From Anas platyrhynchos (Eukaryota; Chordata; Aves; Anseriformes; Anatidae), in contig NC_092589.1 in the NCBI RefSeq assembly GCF_047663525.1, positions 23,495,001-23,559,000 of the forward strand: a DNA stretch of 64,000 bases. The letters run 5' to 3'. Shown here piece after piece: positions 14,641 through 26,729 of the stretch; the stretch's first letter is position 1, and each line of letters begins with the position of its first letter. The translations under genes and the position numbers were made by a program. The notes beneath the pieces are model-generated. The model was not told the DNA's origin, made no database searches, and worked only from the letters and a program-made list of their open reading frames with translations.

Positions 14641-16263
14641 TTAGTCAAAGGGACTGGGTTTGGGGTGAGGGATTGGCCTGGTTTATTTTTTAATTCATAA
14701 TCAAATTGAGCCTTTTGGAGCAACCAACTTCTACCTTGGCTCAGAGGTAGACAGTCCAAAAGCGAAGATGAATGTGCAAGAAAAATGATTTCCAGAAAGA
14801 TTTTGGAGGAAAGATTTCAAATGAAAGGAAATGCAACAGTATTAGTATTAAATTAGTATTTCTTACATCTCTTTCCTTAGATGGTTCCCAGACTTTGAAA
14901 TATTTTTTTTCTACACTGTCTTGCTTTCAAATATTCCTATACATGGAACATTTTACCACTTCTACTGTAGAACTCTAAATTCCTCTGGAAGTTCCTTCTT
15001 AAAATCCACTACTTCCCTGCACATTGGTCTCACCTCCATCATCACAACCAATGTCCCACCAGACATGTTTAATACTTAGCCTTCCCTAAGTTAGTAATTT
15101 AGCAATTACAGTTCCAAGGCAGGGGTAGAATGAAAATCTCCTCTTTTCTAAGAAATTAGAATAATACAAACAATGACTGGGGTGGAAAAAAAAAATAAAA
15201 AAAATCTAAGGATCATAGTCTGGTGCAATTGGGTATAAAATACCCTTCCTAGGACTTCTCTCCCAAATTCTAATGACAACGTCCAGAAATGTATATAGAA
15301 AATACTTTTAACTTCATGCCTCATCAGAGTTTAGTGATCAATGGACAGATTTATGAAAAAAAAAAAAAAGTTTCTAAAGGCAAAGAGAAAATGTTCTCCC
15401 TAAGGCTCTTTTTGAGATGAAGATCTAATTTAACAAAGATCACCTTGGCTGAGCAATTTCTTAAGACTTTTATACCTGAAATTTGTTGTGTTCATCTTAG
15501 ATAATTACAGCATTGCTTTTCTTTCTGTAAATTATTTTAGCGCACCACTATTCTTTAGCTTTGCCAGCTAGAAAACATAGTGGTTTATTAAATATTTGAT
15601 TAAGTAATCTTTAATGCCTCTGCTTGAATATGCGGTATTATTCAAAATACTGCATAGAAACTCCCTGGATAATATTATTTCTGTAAGAGAAACTTTTCTA
15701 AATAAGATTTTAAATCAGATTTTGGGGGAAAGGGAAGTTAAGAAATAAAAGTACTGTGCAAAGATCTTCCTTTACATACTTCTTCATTGATGCGTACTTC
15801 AGATGAGGACTGAGCATTGGGGTCAACAGTTTATTCATTACAATTTCCTGGAATACTATTATAATTTCCTTGAACACTATGAGACCATACACCAGTTAGC
15901 TTACAGCAGCCAATCAGCACATATCCCCTGTGCTATTTCAGCCGTTTTTATCCAACAACATCTTGAATCATTTGGATATATTACTTTGGGATTGTTTGCA
16001 CTCAGTACATGTTAAGTGTTGCTGGAAGGGGAAGGGAGACATGGACACACTAGCACTCGATGACCTGTCTGTGCTTTAAACAAAGGTATTCTTTCCCTCA
16101 AATAGTGAGCTGAACTATAGAACGACTGAGGAGTCCAGCAAGAGGTCCCTCCCACATCCAAAAAGGCATACACTCAACACCTGCTCCCCAGGACAGTGAT
16201 GTGGAACACCCTGCAGGGACTTCAGTGAATTTGGATCTTCAACAGACTGAGAGTTCAACTGGT

Positions 16264-16600
16264 CATAGAATCACAGAATGGCTCAGGATGGAAGGGACCT
16301 TAAAGATCACCTAAGTCCAACCCCACTGCCTTGGGCAGAGGTGGTGCCACCCACTAAATCAGGTTGGCCAAGGCCACATCCAGCCCAGCCTTGGACACCT
16401 CCAGGGGTGGGGCATTCACTCTTGGCAACTTATTGCAGTGCCTCACTACCCTTACAGTGAAGAATTTCCTCCTAATGTCTAGCCTAAATCTATCTTCTTT
16501 TAGTTTAAGACCATTCCCCCATGTCCCATCATTATCTACCCAAGTAAAGAGTCCTTCTCCATCCTTTTTATAAGACCCCATTAAGGGTCTTTAATGTTTG
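16264..16600 (-). mobile_element. CR1 LINE 3' fragment, minus orientation
   Basis: Starts with the reverse complement of the CR1 3' tail (a 'tcatagaatca' type motif, then 'ggaagggacc'). It continues through the typical segment that reads, on the other strand, as a one-gap cluster of 'ggcactgcaa', 'tggacgtggc' type words. It is 5'-truncated, as most avian CR1 copies are, and no intact reverse-transcriptase frame remains. The upstream (right-hand) boundary is approximate. It lies in intergenic DNA about 10 kb beyond the presumed SLC30A10 3' end. Confidence 0.9.
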
Positions 16601-17140
16601 CAAAGACTTGATATTGCTCTTGCAGAGGGAACTCACCTGTAGCTAAAGTATCACAGATGGCAATGTGACCCATGTAACAATTTGACCTGCAAAACCTTTA
16701 ATAAAGAGGTGAAAACAAAGAGTAAGGAGGAAAGACTATGAGACCATGTCCCTCCTGGTACAAGAACAGCAGTTAGTATGGTTGTGAGTGCCTCACAGAC
16801 CTGCTCAACACTGCAGCTCTCCTGGTACACTGCTGGAGGACCAGCCCTGGGAGGCAATAGTGTGGTGTTACAGGTCTCACTGTGTGCAAGGTTTATGTAC
16901 ACATATACAGAATTATAGGTGTAACAGGGACTGGCAGCAAGGACAGAAAATTCTGGCTTTAAACAAGAGCAAGACATTTTTGTTTGCAAAATATTGGTGA
17001 ATAATAAATACAGAAGCCCCTGGAAGCCATTCTCAGATGCTTTCCAGGGGACCATTATTCTTCTGGAAAGAGGAAACCCCAACACTTAGGAAGGTGTGGA
17101 TTGGTAGCAGAATGGAGCTTCACTGACAGGATGATTCACC

Positions 17141-17398
17141 TCACCTTTGACCACCAGTTTCAGTTTTTCTATGAATCATTATTATTAATTATTAGTGAAT
17201 CAAGAACTAGCCATACGTTGATAACTAAGGTACATGAGTCAAGGTGAAACTTAACTTTGACCATGATCCAAGATCAATCAGGATTTTACATCCGCTGTGC
17301 TTCAGATTAGACTTCTACTGAGACTTCAGGATATTGTGGTACTGATTCTCTTCTGATTTATTCCAGCATGAACCACAATTAATTAGTTATCAATTAAT
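17141..17398. promoter_or_regulatory. Candidate cis-regulatory cluster (HNF4/HNF1-like)
   Basis: On the minus strand TGGTCAAAGGTGA (17141-17153) and TGGTCAAAGTTAA (17251-17263) resemble DR1 elements bound by HNF4 or PPAR/RXR. On the plus strand, ATTATTAATTATTAG (17181-17195) and GTTATCAATTAAT (17386-17398) resemble the HNF1 palindrome GTTAATNATTAAC. These are matches by eye to short degenerate motifs in AT-rich DNA, so chance is a real possibility. Mammalian SLC30A10 is expressed in liver and gut, where HNF4 and HNF1 act. The assignment to that gene, whose coding region is about 14 kb away, is inference. Confidence 0.25.
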
Positions 17399-17409
17399 TC
17401 AATCATCAT

Positions 17410-17434
17410 CATGTTGATTAGCAACATCAACATG
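17410..17434. repeat. Perfect 9-bp inverted repeat, 7-bp loop
   Basis: CATGTTGAT is followed seven bases later by ATCAACATG. The palindrome could form a short hairpin but has no associated U tract or gene, so no function is claimed. Confidence 0.6.
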
Positions 17435-18230
17435 AAGCCAGTGCAAGTAAGAGAAGATTTAGCTCAGTGCAATGTTTATCAGGCTTGCATCTCTGGCCTA
17501 CGTCAAGGCAAAGAGAGCGACACTGAAGGCCTTGCTGTTACATCACAGCTCAGGAGACTGTATTGATCTTTGAGTCTAAAGGTGGAGAAGGGCTGACTCA
17601 GCCCTTACTTTCCACACCTCAGTGACCTCCCACTTAATTCCAGTATTTTACTGGCATCTCACCTTTCCCTGAGGGATTTGGTACATGGTTTGGGATGGGG
17701 TGAAATGGTATCAGTCACCTTCCATTCTCTAGAAATAAACCCAAAGTCTAAGCAGGCTGCTTTAAATGCTTTAAAGTGAGTGCCAAACTGGACCCTGACT
17801 GGAGGGCAGCAGGGTATGTGGTGATACAGGTTCCTTCCTTATTCAGCAGAAGCCTATTTAGCACCATTCCATAAAAACAATGTTGCTGAGTGTTGCAGTA
17901 TGATAAATCATGCATTCCAGCATAAGTAGAGGAAGCTGTTGAATTCCCACCCACAATGTCAGCACGTTCCCTGACCTTATTTGTAAATCTAAAACTATGT
18001 CTATACTGCTCACAATGATCAAGGAAACATGGTTCTAATTGTCAGGGCTGCAAACCCAGCACATAAAAGAAGATTGTGGCCAAATTGTCTTAGAATAGGG
18101 AGGCAAGAGAGAAGGTGAAAAAGGAAACTGGGAATAGGATGGGGAAACTGCAGAGGATAAAAAACTTGCTGGTCAAGCAGACTTAAAAAAGCAGAGGGAT
18201 GAAGACTAGGACCTGATAATGGGGATGTGG

Positions 18231-18242
18231 AACAACAACAAC

Positions 18243-18268
<26 letters not shown>
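18231..18268. repeat. (CAA)n followed by poly(A)
   Basis: Four CAA units run into about 27 A. It could be the tail of an old retroposed copy, but no source sequence is recognisable to its left. Confidence 0.7.
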
Positions 18269-18273
<5 letters not shown>

Positions 18274-18518
18274 CATGGAAACATTTAAAAGAGATTGTGT
18301 CCAATAGGAGCAAGAAAAGTGTTAGAAAGGCATTCAACAGTTAGAAACAGTTAGAGCCTGAAAAGATGAGAAAGAAGGAACGCTCATCTATATGAGGATG
18401 AAAGGGAATGTATTATATCAAGTGCAGAGGGATAAACACATCAGATCCCATGTGTCCTGTGGTTTTCTGCTAATTTGAATCAGGCCCAGACAGATGCATG
18501 TGTAACCACTAAGATAAC

Positions 18519-19052
18519 AATGGGCTGGTGTGGCCTCACCTTGAGTACTGTGTGCAGTTCTGGGCACCACAGTACAAAAAGGACATGAAACTGTTGGAGA
18601 GTGTCCAGAGAAGGGCTACAAAGATGGTGAAGGTCCCAGAGGGAAAGACGTATGTGGAGCGGCTGAGGTCACTGGGCCTGTTCAGGCTAGAAAAGAGGAG
18701 GCTGAGGGGGGACCTCATCATGGCCTACAGCTTGCTCACGGGGGAATGGAGGGGCAGGCACTGATCTTTAGTAGCAAGCAACAGGACCTGAGGGAATGGT
18801 GTCAAGCTGCCACAGGGGAGGTTCAGGCTGGATATCAGGAAAAGGTTCTTCACCAAGAGGTTGGTCATGCACTGGAACAGCCTCCCCAGGCATATGGTCA
18901 TGGCACTAGACCTGTCAGAGTTTAAGAAGCATTTGGACTGTGCTGTTAGTCATATGGTCTGAATTTTGGGGTAGACCTGTGTGGTGCCAGGAGTTGGACT
19001 CAATGATCCTTGTGGGTCCCTTCCAACTCGGGATATTCTACGATTCTATGAA
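18519..19052 (+). mobile_element. CR1 LINE 3' fragment, plus orientation, with ORF2 remnant
   Basis: The longest CR1 piece in the window, about 530 bp. Frame 18528-18764 still encodes a recognisable end of the CR1 ORF2 reverse transcriptase: residues such as [25 protein letters not shown] and [18 protein letters not shown]. After that come the standard CR1 3' UTR words (aggttcaggctggatatcag; ggaacagcctccccagg) and the terminus ggtcccttccaactc...gattctatga. It is 5'-truncated and cannot move by itself. The ORF2 remnant is a pseudogene fragment, not a host gene. Confidence 0.95.
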
Positions 19053-22000
19053 CAATGATACCATAACCCATTCTGATTTTTTTTTTTTTTTTTTTGAGTA
19101 AAAACTAAGGTGTCATTCAGTTTATATTAAATTAGCTTATTTCACTCTGGGTCACAAGTGCCTGACTGAAAATACAGAGCAAGTATGGAGCAGGTCATTG
19201 GGGAGCACCTTTGAAGTACCACCCAATACTGCCAGGGAATTCCCACATAAAGTCTAGGTTTCTCTTACTAAGTAGCCTATGATCAGAAAAACAAGTCTGA
19301 CAGAAGCTGTCAAAAGCCAATACTCTGCTGTTTCTTGCTGCCTCCCTTAATTTGTCTTGGTGTGAAGACCCAGCTCTTCAGATGGAAGCCTGTTCTTGTG
19401 ATAGTCAAGTGGACCCACACAATGTGAGTCTTCCTGACTCCTTGCTGCCTCCTCACAGTGATACTATCTGTACCAGTCCTTCCTATACTAAAAAGAGGAG
19501 AAACAAAGCCTTTTGTAGTTTAGAAGCCCTGCAGCCTACACAAAACACCTTCCTAGTATTACTCTGACTTGTAAGGACTAAGCTGCCACTTGTTTCAACA
19601 AGTTCAGCTTCAACAAATGAAATCAAAGAAGAGAAGGAAGTCATCAGAGAACTGCTGCACTTAATTTTAAGGTGGCTTTTTCCCCTCCCACCTTTGGAGA
19701 AGCTTTCCAACTTTAGTGTAGTTGTTTGCCTTGTTGGTACTCTTTGCTATCATACTGGAACCCACTATTTGACTACAAAGCTCAAGGCCCATTCAAAGCT
19801 CCCAGCAGCAGCAGCACTGTGTTTGGGATTTCCAGCCCCACGTGTGCAGTCCAAAACCTGGAATCAGTTACAGAAATCCTGCAGCATGAACGACAAGGTA
19901 CATTTTCCAAATGGCAGGCTAAATAGACCAAGTAGTTTATTAAGAACCCCATATAGTCTAAAATAAATGTTTAAGTTGTTCTGTGTATAACATTCAAGCT
20001 CAGCAGATTTCTGGCTACATGGTGTGGTAAACAGATAATAAATAAGGGAACTTGTTCATACAGATTATAAAATCCTTCATAACACAGAACCTATACTTGC
20101 AGACAAATCCCATTCAGCATTCAGTAAAGGCTGTTTCCTGGCTGCTTTTGTTTGTCTTTCACTTAAAACTTCATGCAATATTTCCTGAAATACATTAATT
20201 GAATTGTATGTACAAAACAAAGTCTACAGAAGGGCATAATCCCTTGACTGCCACAGGCCTGGGACCAAGGACCAAACAAATGGATTCCTGATGCAACAGG
20301 TGAAGCACATAGCTCGACACAGGTGGCAGCTACCAAGACTGAAAGCCACACTGAGCACTCCTATCTGAGAGCTGAAGAGTAGACTCATGAACTTAGTCTT
20401 TGCACTAAACCTAAGCCATTTACATAATAACTGATGTCAGTGAGTTCAATGATTAAAATATATCTACATGCATAAATTCTGATGTGCTAACTTGTAACTG
20501 GACTCAACATCACAAAGTCTGAAGTCAAGATGTAGCAACCAAGAAACAAAAGTTATGCATGCTTCTGAGACCCCTTTCACCGTAATAAGACTAACTACTC
20601 AAACCAAACCCTGCTAAAAGCAAAATTCACATCAAAAACAAACAAAACCCCCCTAATTAACAGGAAGCTTGAGAACTTTGTCTGTGTTTTAAACTCTTCA
20701 GGCTCAAAAGTGCCATTCATGTTATGTTTACAGTATGTCTGGCAAAACAGGGTTCTGAGCTTCACTAGTTCTCAGGTGCTTTCCTAATAAAGGAACATTT
20801 CACAATACTGCATGCAATAAATTGTAGGACATTTCTATAAGAGTTAATGTTTTTAAATGTTTGCTCCTTAGTACACATTCAAACAAATTCAGAGAGTTTC
20901 TTAACAATGCTCAGCTGCACAAACAAAATTTGGCCTTTCTAATATAGTCTTATCAGTGAAAGCCCAGAGGTGGGGGGGAAAAAAGGAAAAAAAAAAAAAA
21001 AAAAGAGAGAGAGGATGAAGGTATTGGTTTAGTCAGGCAAAATAAGCAGCAGTGATGACTGTCAGAGTGGAGGTTCGTATAGTTCAGTTCTGCAGCACTT
21101 ACAATAACCCTTGGTCTCAGAGAAGGCAGAATCACTGGTCTTTCAGATCAGCAGAACTTCTTTTTTAAGTAATCAGAGGGAAAGGTTAAGTGTCTGGAAC
21201 CTTTACTCAAAATCTGTTTGACTTTTTTCTTTAAAATGTATAACAGCAGACAAATTAGTCACATTTGTTTAATCATTCATACAAGAAAAGTTGCCTATCT
21301 CAAGGGAAGTGCCCTTGTAATCACTTCGGTAAATACAGTTGTATTAATCTGGTATAGGATAACAGGTTCAAAGTTGTAAACCCTGGAAATCTTTTACTAT
21401 ATGAAATGTTATTATAAGCACTAACTCATTGTGTCTGCTTGTTATCATGACAACAGCAGTTCCCTAGAGGTCAGGAGGTTTATGCTAAGGTGCATATACT
21501 TCAGAGTGCTGAGTAAAGAGCACATGTAAATCTCTATTGTAACTGAACCCCAAACACCTGCTTTCCTTTCCCCCCACAGATACATTTCACTGATATTGAG
21601 ACACACACAGATGCATCCTTCTTGATTTGTATTCATCCCAAGCTCCCTAAAATGTCTTGAGACAATCACAGATTGGAAGGACTTTCTGTACTTGATCGAG
21701 TGCTGCTGCTGGGATGCAGCTGGCTGAGGTGGAAAAGGGGCAGAGGAACTGTCTGTGTGTAAGTCAGCTTCCTTGCAGCCCCAGCTGAGGGCCAAGTTCT
21801 TCCTGTACTCCTGAATTTTCATGACTCCCATTTTTGAGGTTTCACAGGTATTTTCTTAACAAGCATTATTGCAGACTGTCTGTATTGATCACCTTCTCCA
21901 AATGGCTTGCAACCAGTCAACATTGACTTTTCATTTCTTGTTGTTATTATTATTACTAAAACACACTTCTCCTTGGTGGTGGTAACTGGGCTCAAGCTTT

Positions 22001-22779
22001 TAATGTCCAACCTCCAGCTCTAGATATAAAACTGAAACACAGATGTGTCAAGAGCAAGTTCATGCTTGAGCTGATTGCTCGTTTAAGCCCTAGACTTAGC
22101 TGTGCATCTCCCTTTTCAATTTTTCCAACTCAAAGCAGACAGAGAGCAAGTGCTGGGTGGTAAGCAGAACAGGCACAGCTGCTGCAGTGCCAGCACAAGA
22201 GAGATGGGCAGCCCTGGACAGATGGGCAAGGGATAAAGGAGATTAAGGAGGTGCTGGGTTACAAGGGGAAAGAAATCTGAGGAGAGCAAGGGGAAGGAAA
22301 ATAACCAAAGGATCAGGTGGGCCAGAGCTGGGAGCTCTCAGATAGAGTCAGGGTGGAGCAGGGAGCAGCAGGCTTGAGGAAGGGTGATAACAACATGTTG
22401 GCTTATGGGAGTTGTCAACAGCCAAAAGAAAAGTGCAGCTGGAGTGACTACCCACTGGACCAAGTAGCAAGAGAACTTCTCTTGGAGGACTGACAATTGC
22501 CAGCACTTGGCCAGCCACAATCTTTTTCTTTTTCCCCAGGCATGTCCAGCTAACATCTCAAGACAATTTTTAGCTCCTCTCCACCCAGATCAACCAGAGC
22601 AGTGAAAATTAGTGTGAACCTCATGAATCAATTGGTCCTCTTTCAAAATGATAGAGGGATGTAACAGATAGAAGGCATCAGGGATATTCCCAGCAAGCTG
22701 TATCTGTATCCCACTGGGACTCAAGTAAAAACTCTTATTTGTTGAATGGTGATGGATACGCTCACATGTATGGTGGTAT

Positions 22780-22793
22780 ATGTGTGTGTGTGT
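22780..22793. repeat. Short (GT)n microsatellite
   Basis: About seven GT dinucleotides in intergenic DNA. Confidence 0.7.
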
Positions 22794-23563
22794 AAGCAGA
22801 AATATATGCATGTGTACAAGTGCGTGCCATAAAATAATGAGGTTTCTCCATCAGACCCTCCCTGCTGACTCCCTTTCAGACTGCTGCTGGCACTTACTGT
22901 GGAAACAACCTCCATCCTGCGAGAGACACGCTCCACTCCTCTCACAGCTCACCATCCCCAGGCCACCTTTGCCGCAACTTTCTGCTGTGTGTGTGTGTCC
23001 CATGCCAAGAAGGCTACCCTCAGCCCTGCTGGCTTCACAGACAGCACAGGCAAGCTGCCGAGCTCCCGGGCCGAGCGAATGAGCCCTCTGAAAGAGCTCT
23101 GTGAGCAAGACTCTTTTTTGTTCCCCTCAGCCTCCTGTGGCTGCTGTCTCACGCGATTGCTCTTTGGCCAGGACACAGAGTGCTCAAGAGAGCCAGTATT
23201 TGTCTTTCAGAAGGAAACATAACATAAATGCTAGTTGGGGGTTGAAAATATAACATAATTCGGGGAAGCCTTTGTCTTCTGCCAGAAATAGTATGTATTT
23301 CAGAAAGCTGAAAGAACAATGAGGACAGCAGTGTTTGGGTCTGCTGGAAGACACCAGCCTTGCTCCCCAAAATCACCCGTTTGTTGGAGAAGCTGTACCC
23401 TGCTTTGCAACCAGGAGGTGGAGTTTCTGGGTCCGTGAATGTAAGGAGCTGGTTGGTTAAGACTGGATTTAATATTTTGGGCACTGGGGATGCAAACTGC
23501 AAACAAAAAAATGCTCACATCTGAAGACAATAGGAATTAAGAGAAAAAATAAGGGAAATTGTT

Positions 23564-23588
23564 AAAAAAAAAAAAAAAAAAAAAAAAA
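23564..23588. repeat. Poly(A) tract
   Basis: An uninterrupted run of 25 A followed directly by CGCG. No recognisable retroposed sequence lies to its left. Confidence 0.8.
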
Positions 23589-25132
23589 CGCGCTTTGACA
23601 GTCTCTCCGTTTTGTGTCAAAACCATCATCAGTAAGACAATGTATGCACCACTGCCCACTTCTGGACGGACTCAGAAACAGTGCCTGAAAAGAGCTGATA
23701 CTCAGGGAATGGGGTGTGTGGGGCTCTGACATGGAGAAGGTAGAGGGCTGGGGAGCAGCTTCTCAAGGCACTCTGCACAGGCTCACTGTTATTTCAGCGA
23801 CCCTGCAGTTCTTCTTGCACCATGACTTATCAACCCAGACAATTTAGGGCTGCCCATTTTCACTGTTAGAAATGACATAATGCCAGAGATGTTTACTAGC
23901 AGAAGGGTGATCCCCAGCTAGTATTGTGTCCAAAATCATTTTGGTGCAAATGCTGCACCTCTGTTTGAAGCACAAGAGCTGCAGGGATGGATGGTGTAAT
24001 TTGTCATGGGGCAAATCCTGTACATTGCTGGCCTCTTACGCCAGACTATGCCATAAGAAAACATTTTCTGTTAAAATGGGCAAGTGAAGGAAACTGGCCT
24101 ATACAGAAAGGATGACATCCCTTTTTCACATGTCATTTTTAAAGAGAAATTGCTATTTAAAACAATTTCTGCAAGATTTCACAACATCATTTGGTTTGCT
24201 GATTTGCAGTAGCCTGGTGTGCTTTATGTTTCAAAACTTGAGGGATCTCATCCACACCAGATACTTCTTACAAGATTTATTTTTAATATTTACACTGGAA
24301 AAGAAAAAAGAAAAAAAAAGTTTGCTTTCTTTATCTTTAATTTTGCCATCCTTTAACCACTGAACTTGCTGTATACTAGGCTGTGGACCTCTTCTGCCAT
24401 TTCAATAACTTGTATAAGGTCTTCATGCTTTCATTTTGCCATACATCCTCCAAAGCCTCATGCCATCATTCTGTTCCCATCTCTCCACAATGAGGTGGGC
24501 AGCAGTGTGTGGCCAGCCAAATACAGAGCCTTCTAAAAATGGGTGGACAGTTTAAATAAATATAAAAAATGTGCTGGGACTGGAAGCAGGTAAAGCAAAG
24601 TGCAGTGCCATATCGAACGTGCCACTTGCCTTGCACTTCTTGTTTTCAGAGCCCTGCAAGCAGCTGCAGTGATAGCGTTATCTGCTGAGTGCATTGCTGA
24701 TCCCAGCAGCCTTTCCCCTCCCAGCCCGCCCTGCACTGACACAGCACAGCATAGGCGTGGAGAGAGGAAGCCCTTCAGCCCCACTGGCTACCAGAACTGT
24801 TCACGTCCTAAGAAACCACCACCTATTTCATCTCCTTTGGGTTCTGCAGCTACTGCTACCTTGCAATACACAGCAGAGGCTCAGCGCCCGAGGGCCACAT
24901 CAATATTAGTAAATTAAACAGTGCCTGGGGGTGTTTCCAGGCACTGAACCATGACCATCTGCATTAGTAAGCTGTTCAAACATTTCATGGTCTGTGCCAA
25001 CTAGCACTCTCCCAAACAGTTCCAGGGCACAGTCCAGAGTCAAGGACCTTTTTGTAATTGGCCATTATCACACAGCCACCCCCTTTGAAGTGGACAATAT
25101 GCAAGCTACGCCATGCTGCTATATTTAATGTA

Positions 25133-25219
25133 CTATTATAGAAGTAGTCAATAATGCTTCACTATTATAGAAGCAGTTGATAATACTTCACTCTTACAGA
25201 AGCAGGCGATAATACTTCA
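25133..25219. repeat. 29-bp tandem repeat, three copies
   Basis: Three head-to-tail 29-bp units at 25133-25161, 25162-25190 and 25191-25219. Each ends in AATRCTTCA and carries AGAAGYAG in the middle. Units differ at several positions, so this is an old, short minisatellite. Confidence 0.85.
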
Positions 25220-26729
25220 TGGTCATTCAAATGCCTGCTATGTCTATAAATCAAGATACGTGTTTCCTTCATCAGACATTTGCTATCTCACTGAAGAAGA
25301 AAAAAAATCCCATCAGCGCAAGGGACCACACTTCCGTGGCATTGAAGTTTCACCACACTTTAACAGAGACAAGGACAGCCACGTAGTAGCAGGGCTGTTC
25401 TAGCAACTTCCAGACTTCACTGGAGAGTTCATGGTGAGCACTACAACCATGCATCTCCACCTAAAATTTTATAGCAAAATAACTCTCTGGTGGTAAAATG
25501 CAGTTAGGACTCAACAATCAATTCCATCTTTGCATCAAAAGGCAAAGCTGGTGTCCCTGAAGAGACAGAGGCTGATTCTTCTCTACTAGACACCTCATTC
25601 ACACCTCTCAACATTTCACTGCACATCTCCTGTCCTCAGATTGATTGAACCTTCACCTTGCCCTAACTAGAAGAATTAGCAACTTCATCCTAACTATGTT
25701 CTAAGTTTGAAAGAGATCTTAAGAGACGCTTCATCTTCCCCTTGTGACCACTATTATTTCCCCACTTCCTACCATGGCCTTGGACCAGATCAGGACTCCA
25801 TTAGATCATAAAGAATTTGTACCCAGCTGTGGGGAACCCATAGCAGTCTCTTAAAATATTCTTAGACAGGGATGTGTCTAAAACCACATGTGAAAGTCCA
25901 ACAAACTGTAATTGTAAATATACATTAAAACCTGAAAGCATAAGCAATCACTTGGATGAAACCATACAGATTGCGGATATTTTTAGGAATATTTTCATAT
26001 AACTTTTTAAAATTGTAACCTATTATGTCCAGCCCAAAATCTTCATTCTTCTGTGGGTTCCTGAAGGACAGGAAAATATCAAAAAGCAGCAGCCCTACAA
26101 CACAGAAAGTATCTTCTGCTCCAGGAGGACAAAGATAGAGAATAAGGGCCTCTGTGTAGACAAGACCTTGAGTTCCAAGGGCCTTATGCAGACTGTGCAG
26201 CACGGAAACTGTCCATTAAATGCCAGGGTTAAAACTGCACATTCCACAACCATAGCCCTTGCTCTTCTTGCCTGAAAACGGTGGGGTTTTTTTCAGCCTT
26301 TATTAATATAAGCATAACCTTATCTCTTTGAAGAGAAATCCTAGGATCACTCAGGCAGTGTTGATGCAATGGTTTTCATCAACCACCAACAAGAGTTAGG
26401 TTAACAACAGAAAACAAATGTTGAGGGTTTAATTGATTTTTCCTTGAATGTATAGATTTTAATTTTACAGATTTGAGTTAGTGTCCTCCAAACCACTAGT
26501 GCTCTACCAGCTACAGGCTGAGGGACATTAACTAAGCTTATACAACTTGCCAAGCACTACCACTCCCTTCAAACCTTCCCTTATTAAAATAAAAAAAAAA
26601 AAAAAAAAAACTGTGTAGCTACCTGGACAACTGAAGAATCAGACATTGTCAGGTAGGCCCCAGGCAGCAGATGACAACACTGATGCTAAGGAGAGGGAAG
26701 ACACTCCTTATTGCTACTAGACAAACAAT

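Larger units (their letters stand above)
1..16262. other. Intergenic, no gene recognised
   Basis: AT-rich DNA with no recognisable exon on either strand. Open frames are short, lack splice-flanked homology and do not resemble a known family. The longest is a 188-codon minus-strand frame at 3483-4049, judged below as chance. Simple sequence includes A tracts near 2188 and 6387, a T tract at 9447-9464, an AAAT repeat near 11444-11466, an A/GA-rich stretch at 13129-13228 and A-rich blocks at 14495-14640. In mammals the block on this side of SLC30A10 is also gene-poor; that is background knowledge, not something shown here. Confidence 0.6.
16601..18518. other. Intergenic, no gene; HNF-like motif cluster
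   Basis: No exon recognised. A minus-strand frame at 16651-17085 (144 codons) has no recognisable domain and is treated as chance. Between 17141 and 17398 are two DR1-like and two HNF1-like motifs, described separately. A (CAA)n/A tract lies at 18231-18268. Confidence 0.55.
19053..26729. other. Intergenic, no gene recognised
   Basis: Contains a T tract just after the CR1 end (19078-19096), A tracts near 20982-21004, 23564-23588 and 26588-26610, a short GT repeat (22780-22793) and a 29-bp tandem repeat (25133-25219). Segments around 22.1-23.2 kb and 24.6-24.9 kb are somewhat richer in GC and have overlapping short frames on both strands. None has recognisable homology or good exon borders. 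Nothing here could be called a gene. Confidence 0.55.

Noticed and set aside
18528-18764. 78-codon frame that looks conserved
   Set aside because: It is conserved because it is the end of the CR1 LINE reverse transcriptase, not a host gene.
23564-23588. Long A tract as the tail of a processed pseudogene
   Set aside because: No recognisable mRNA-like sequence or target-site duplication to the left of the tract.
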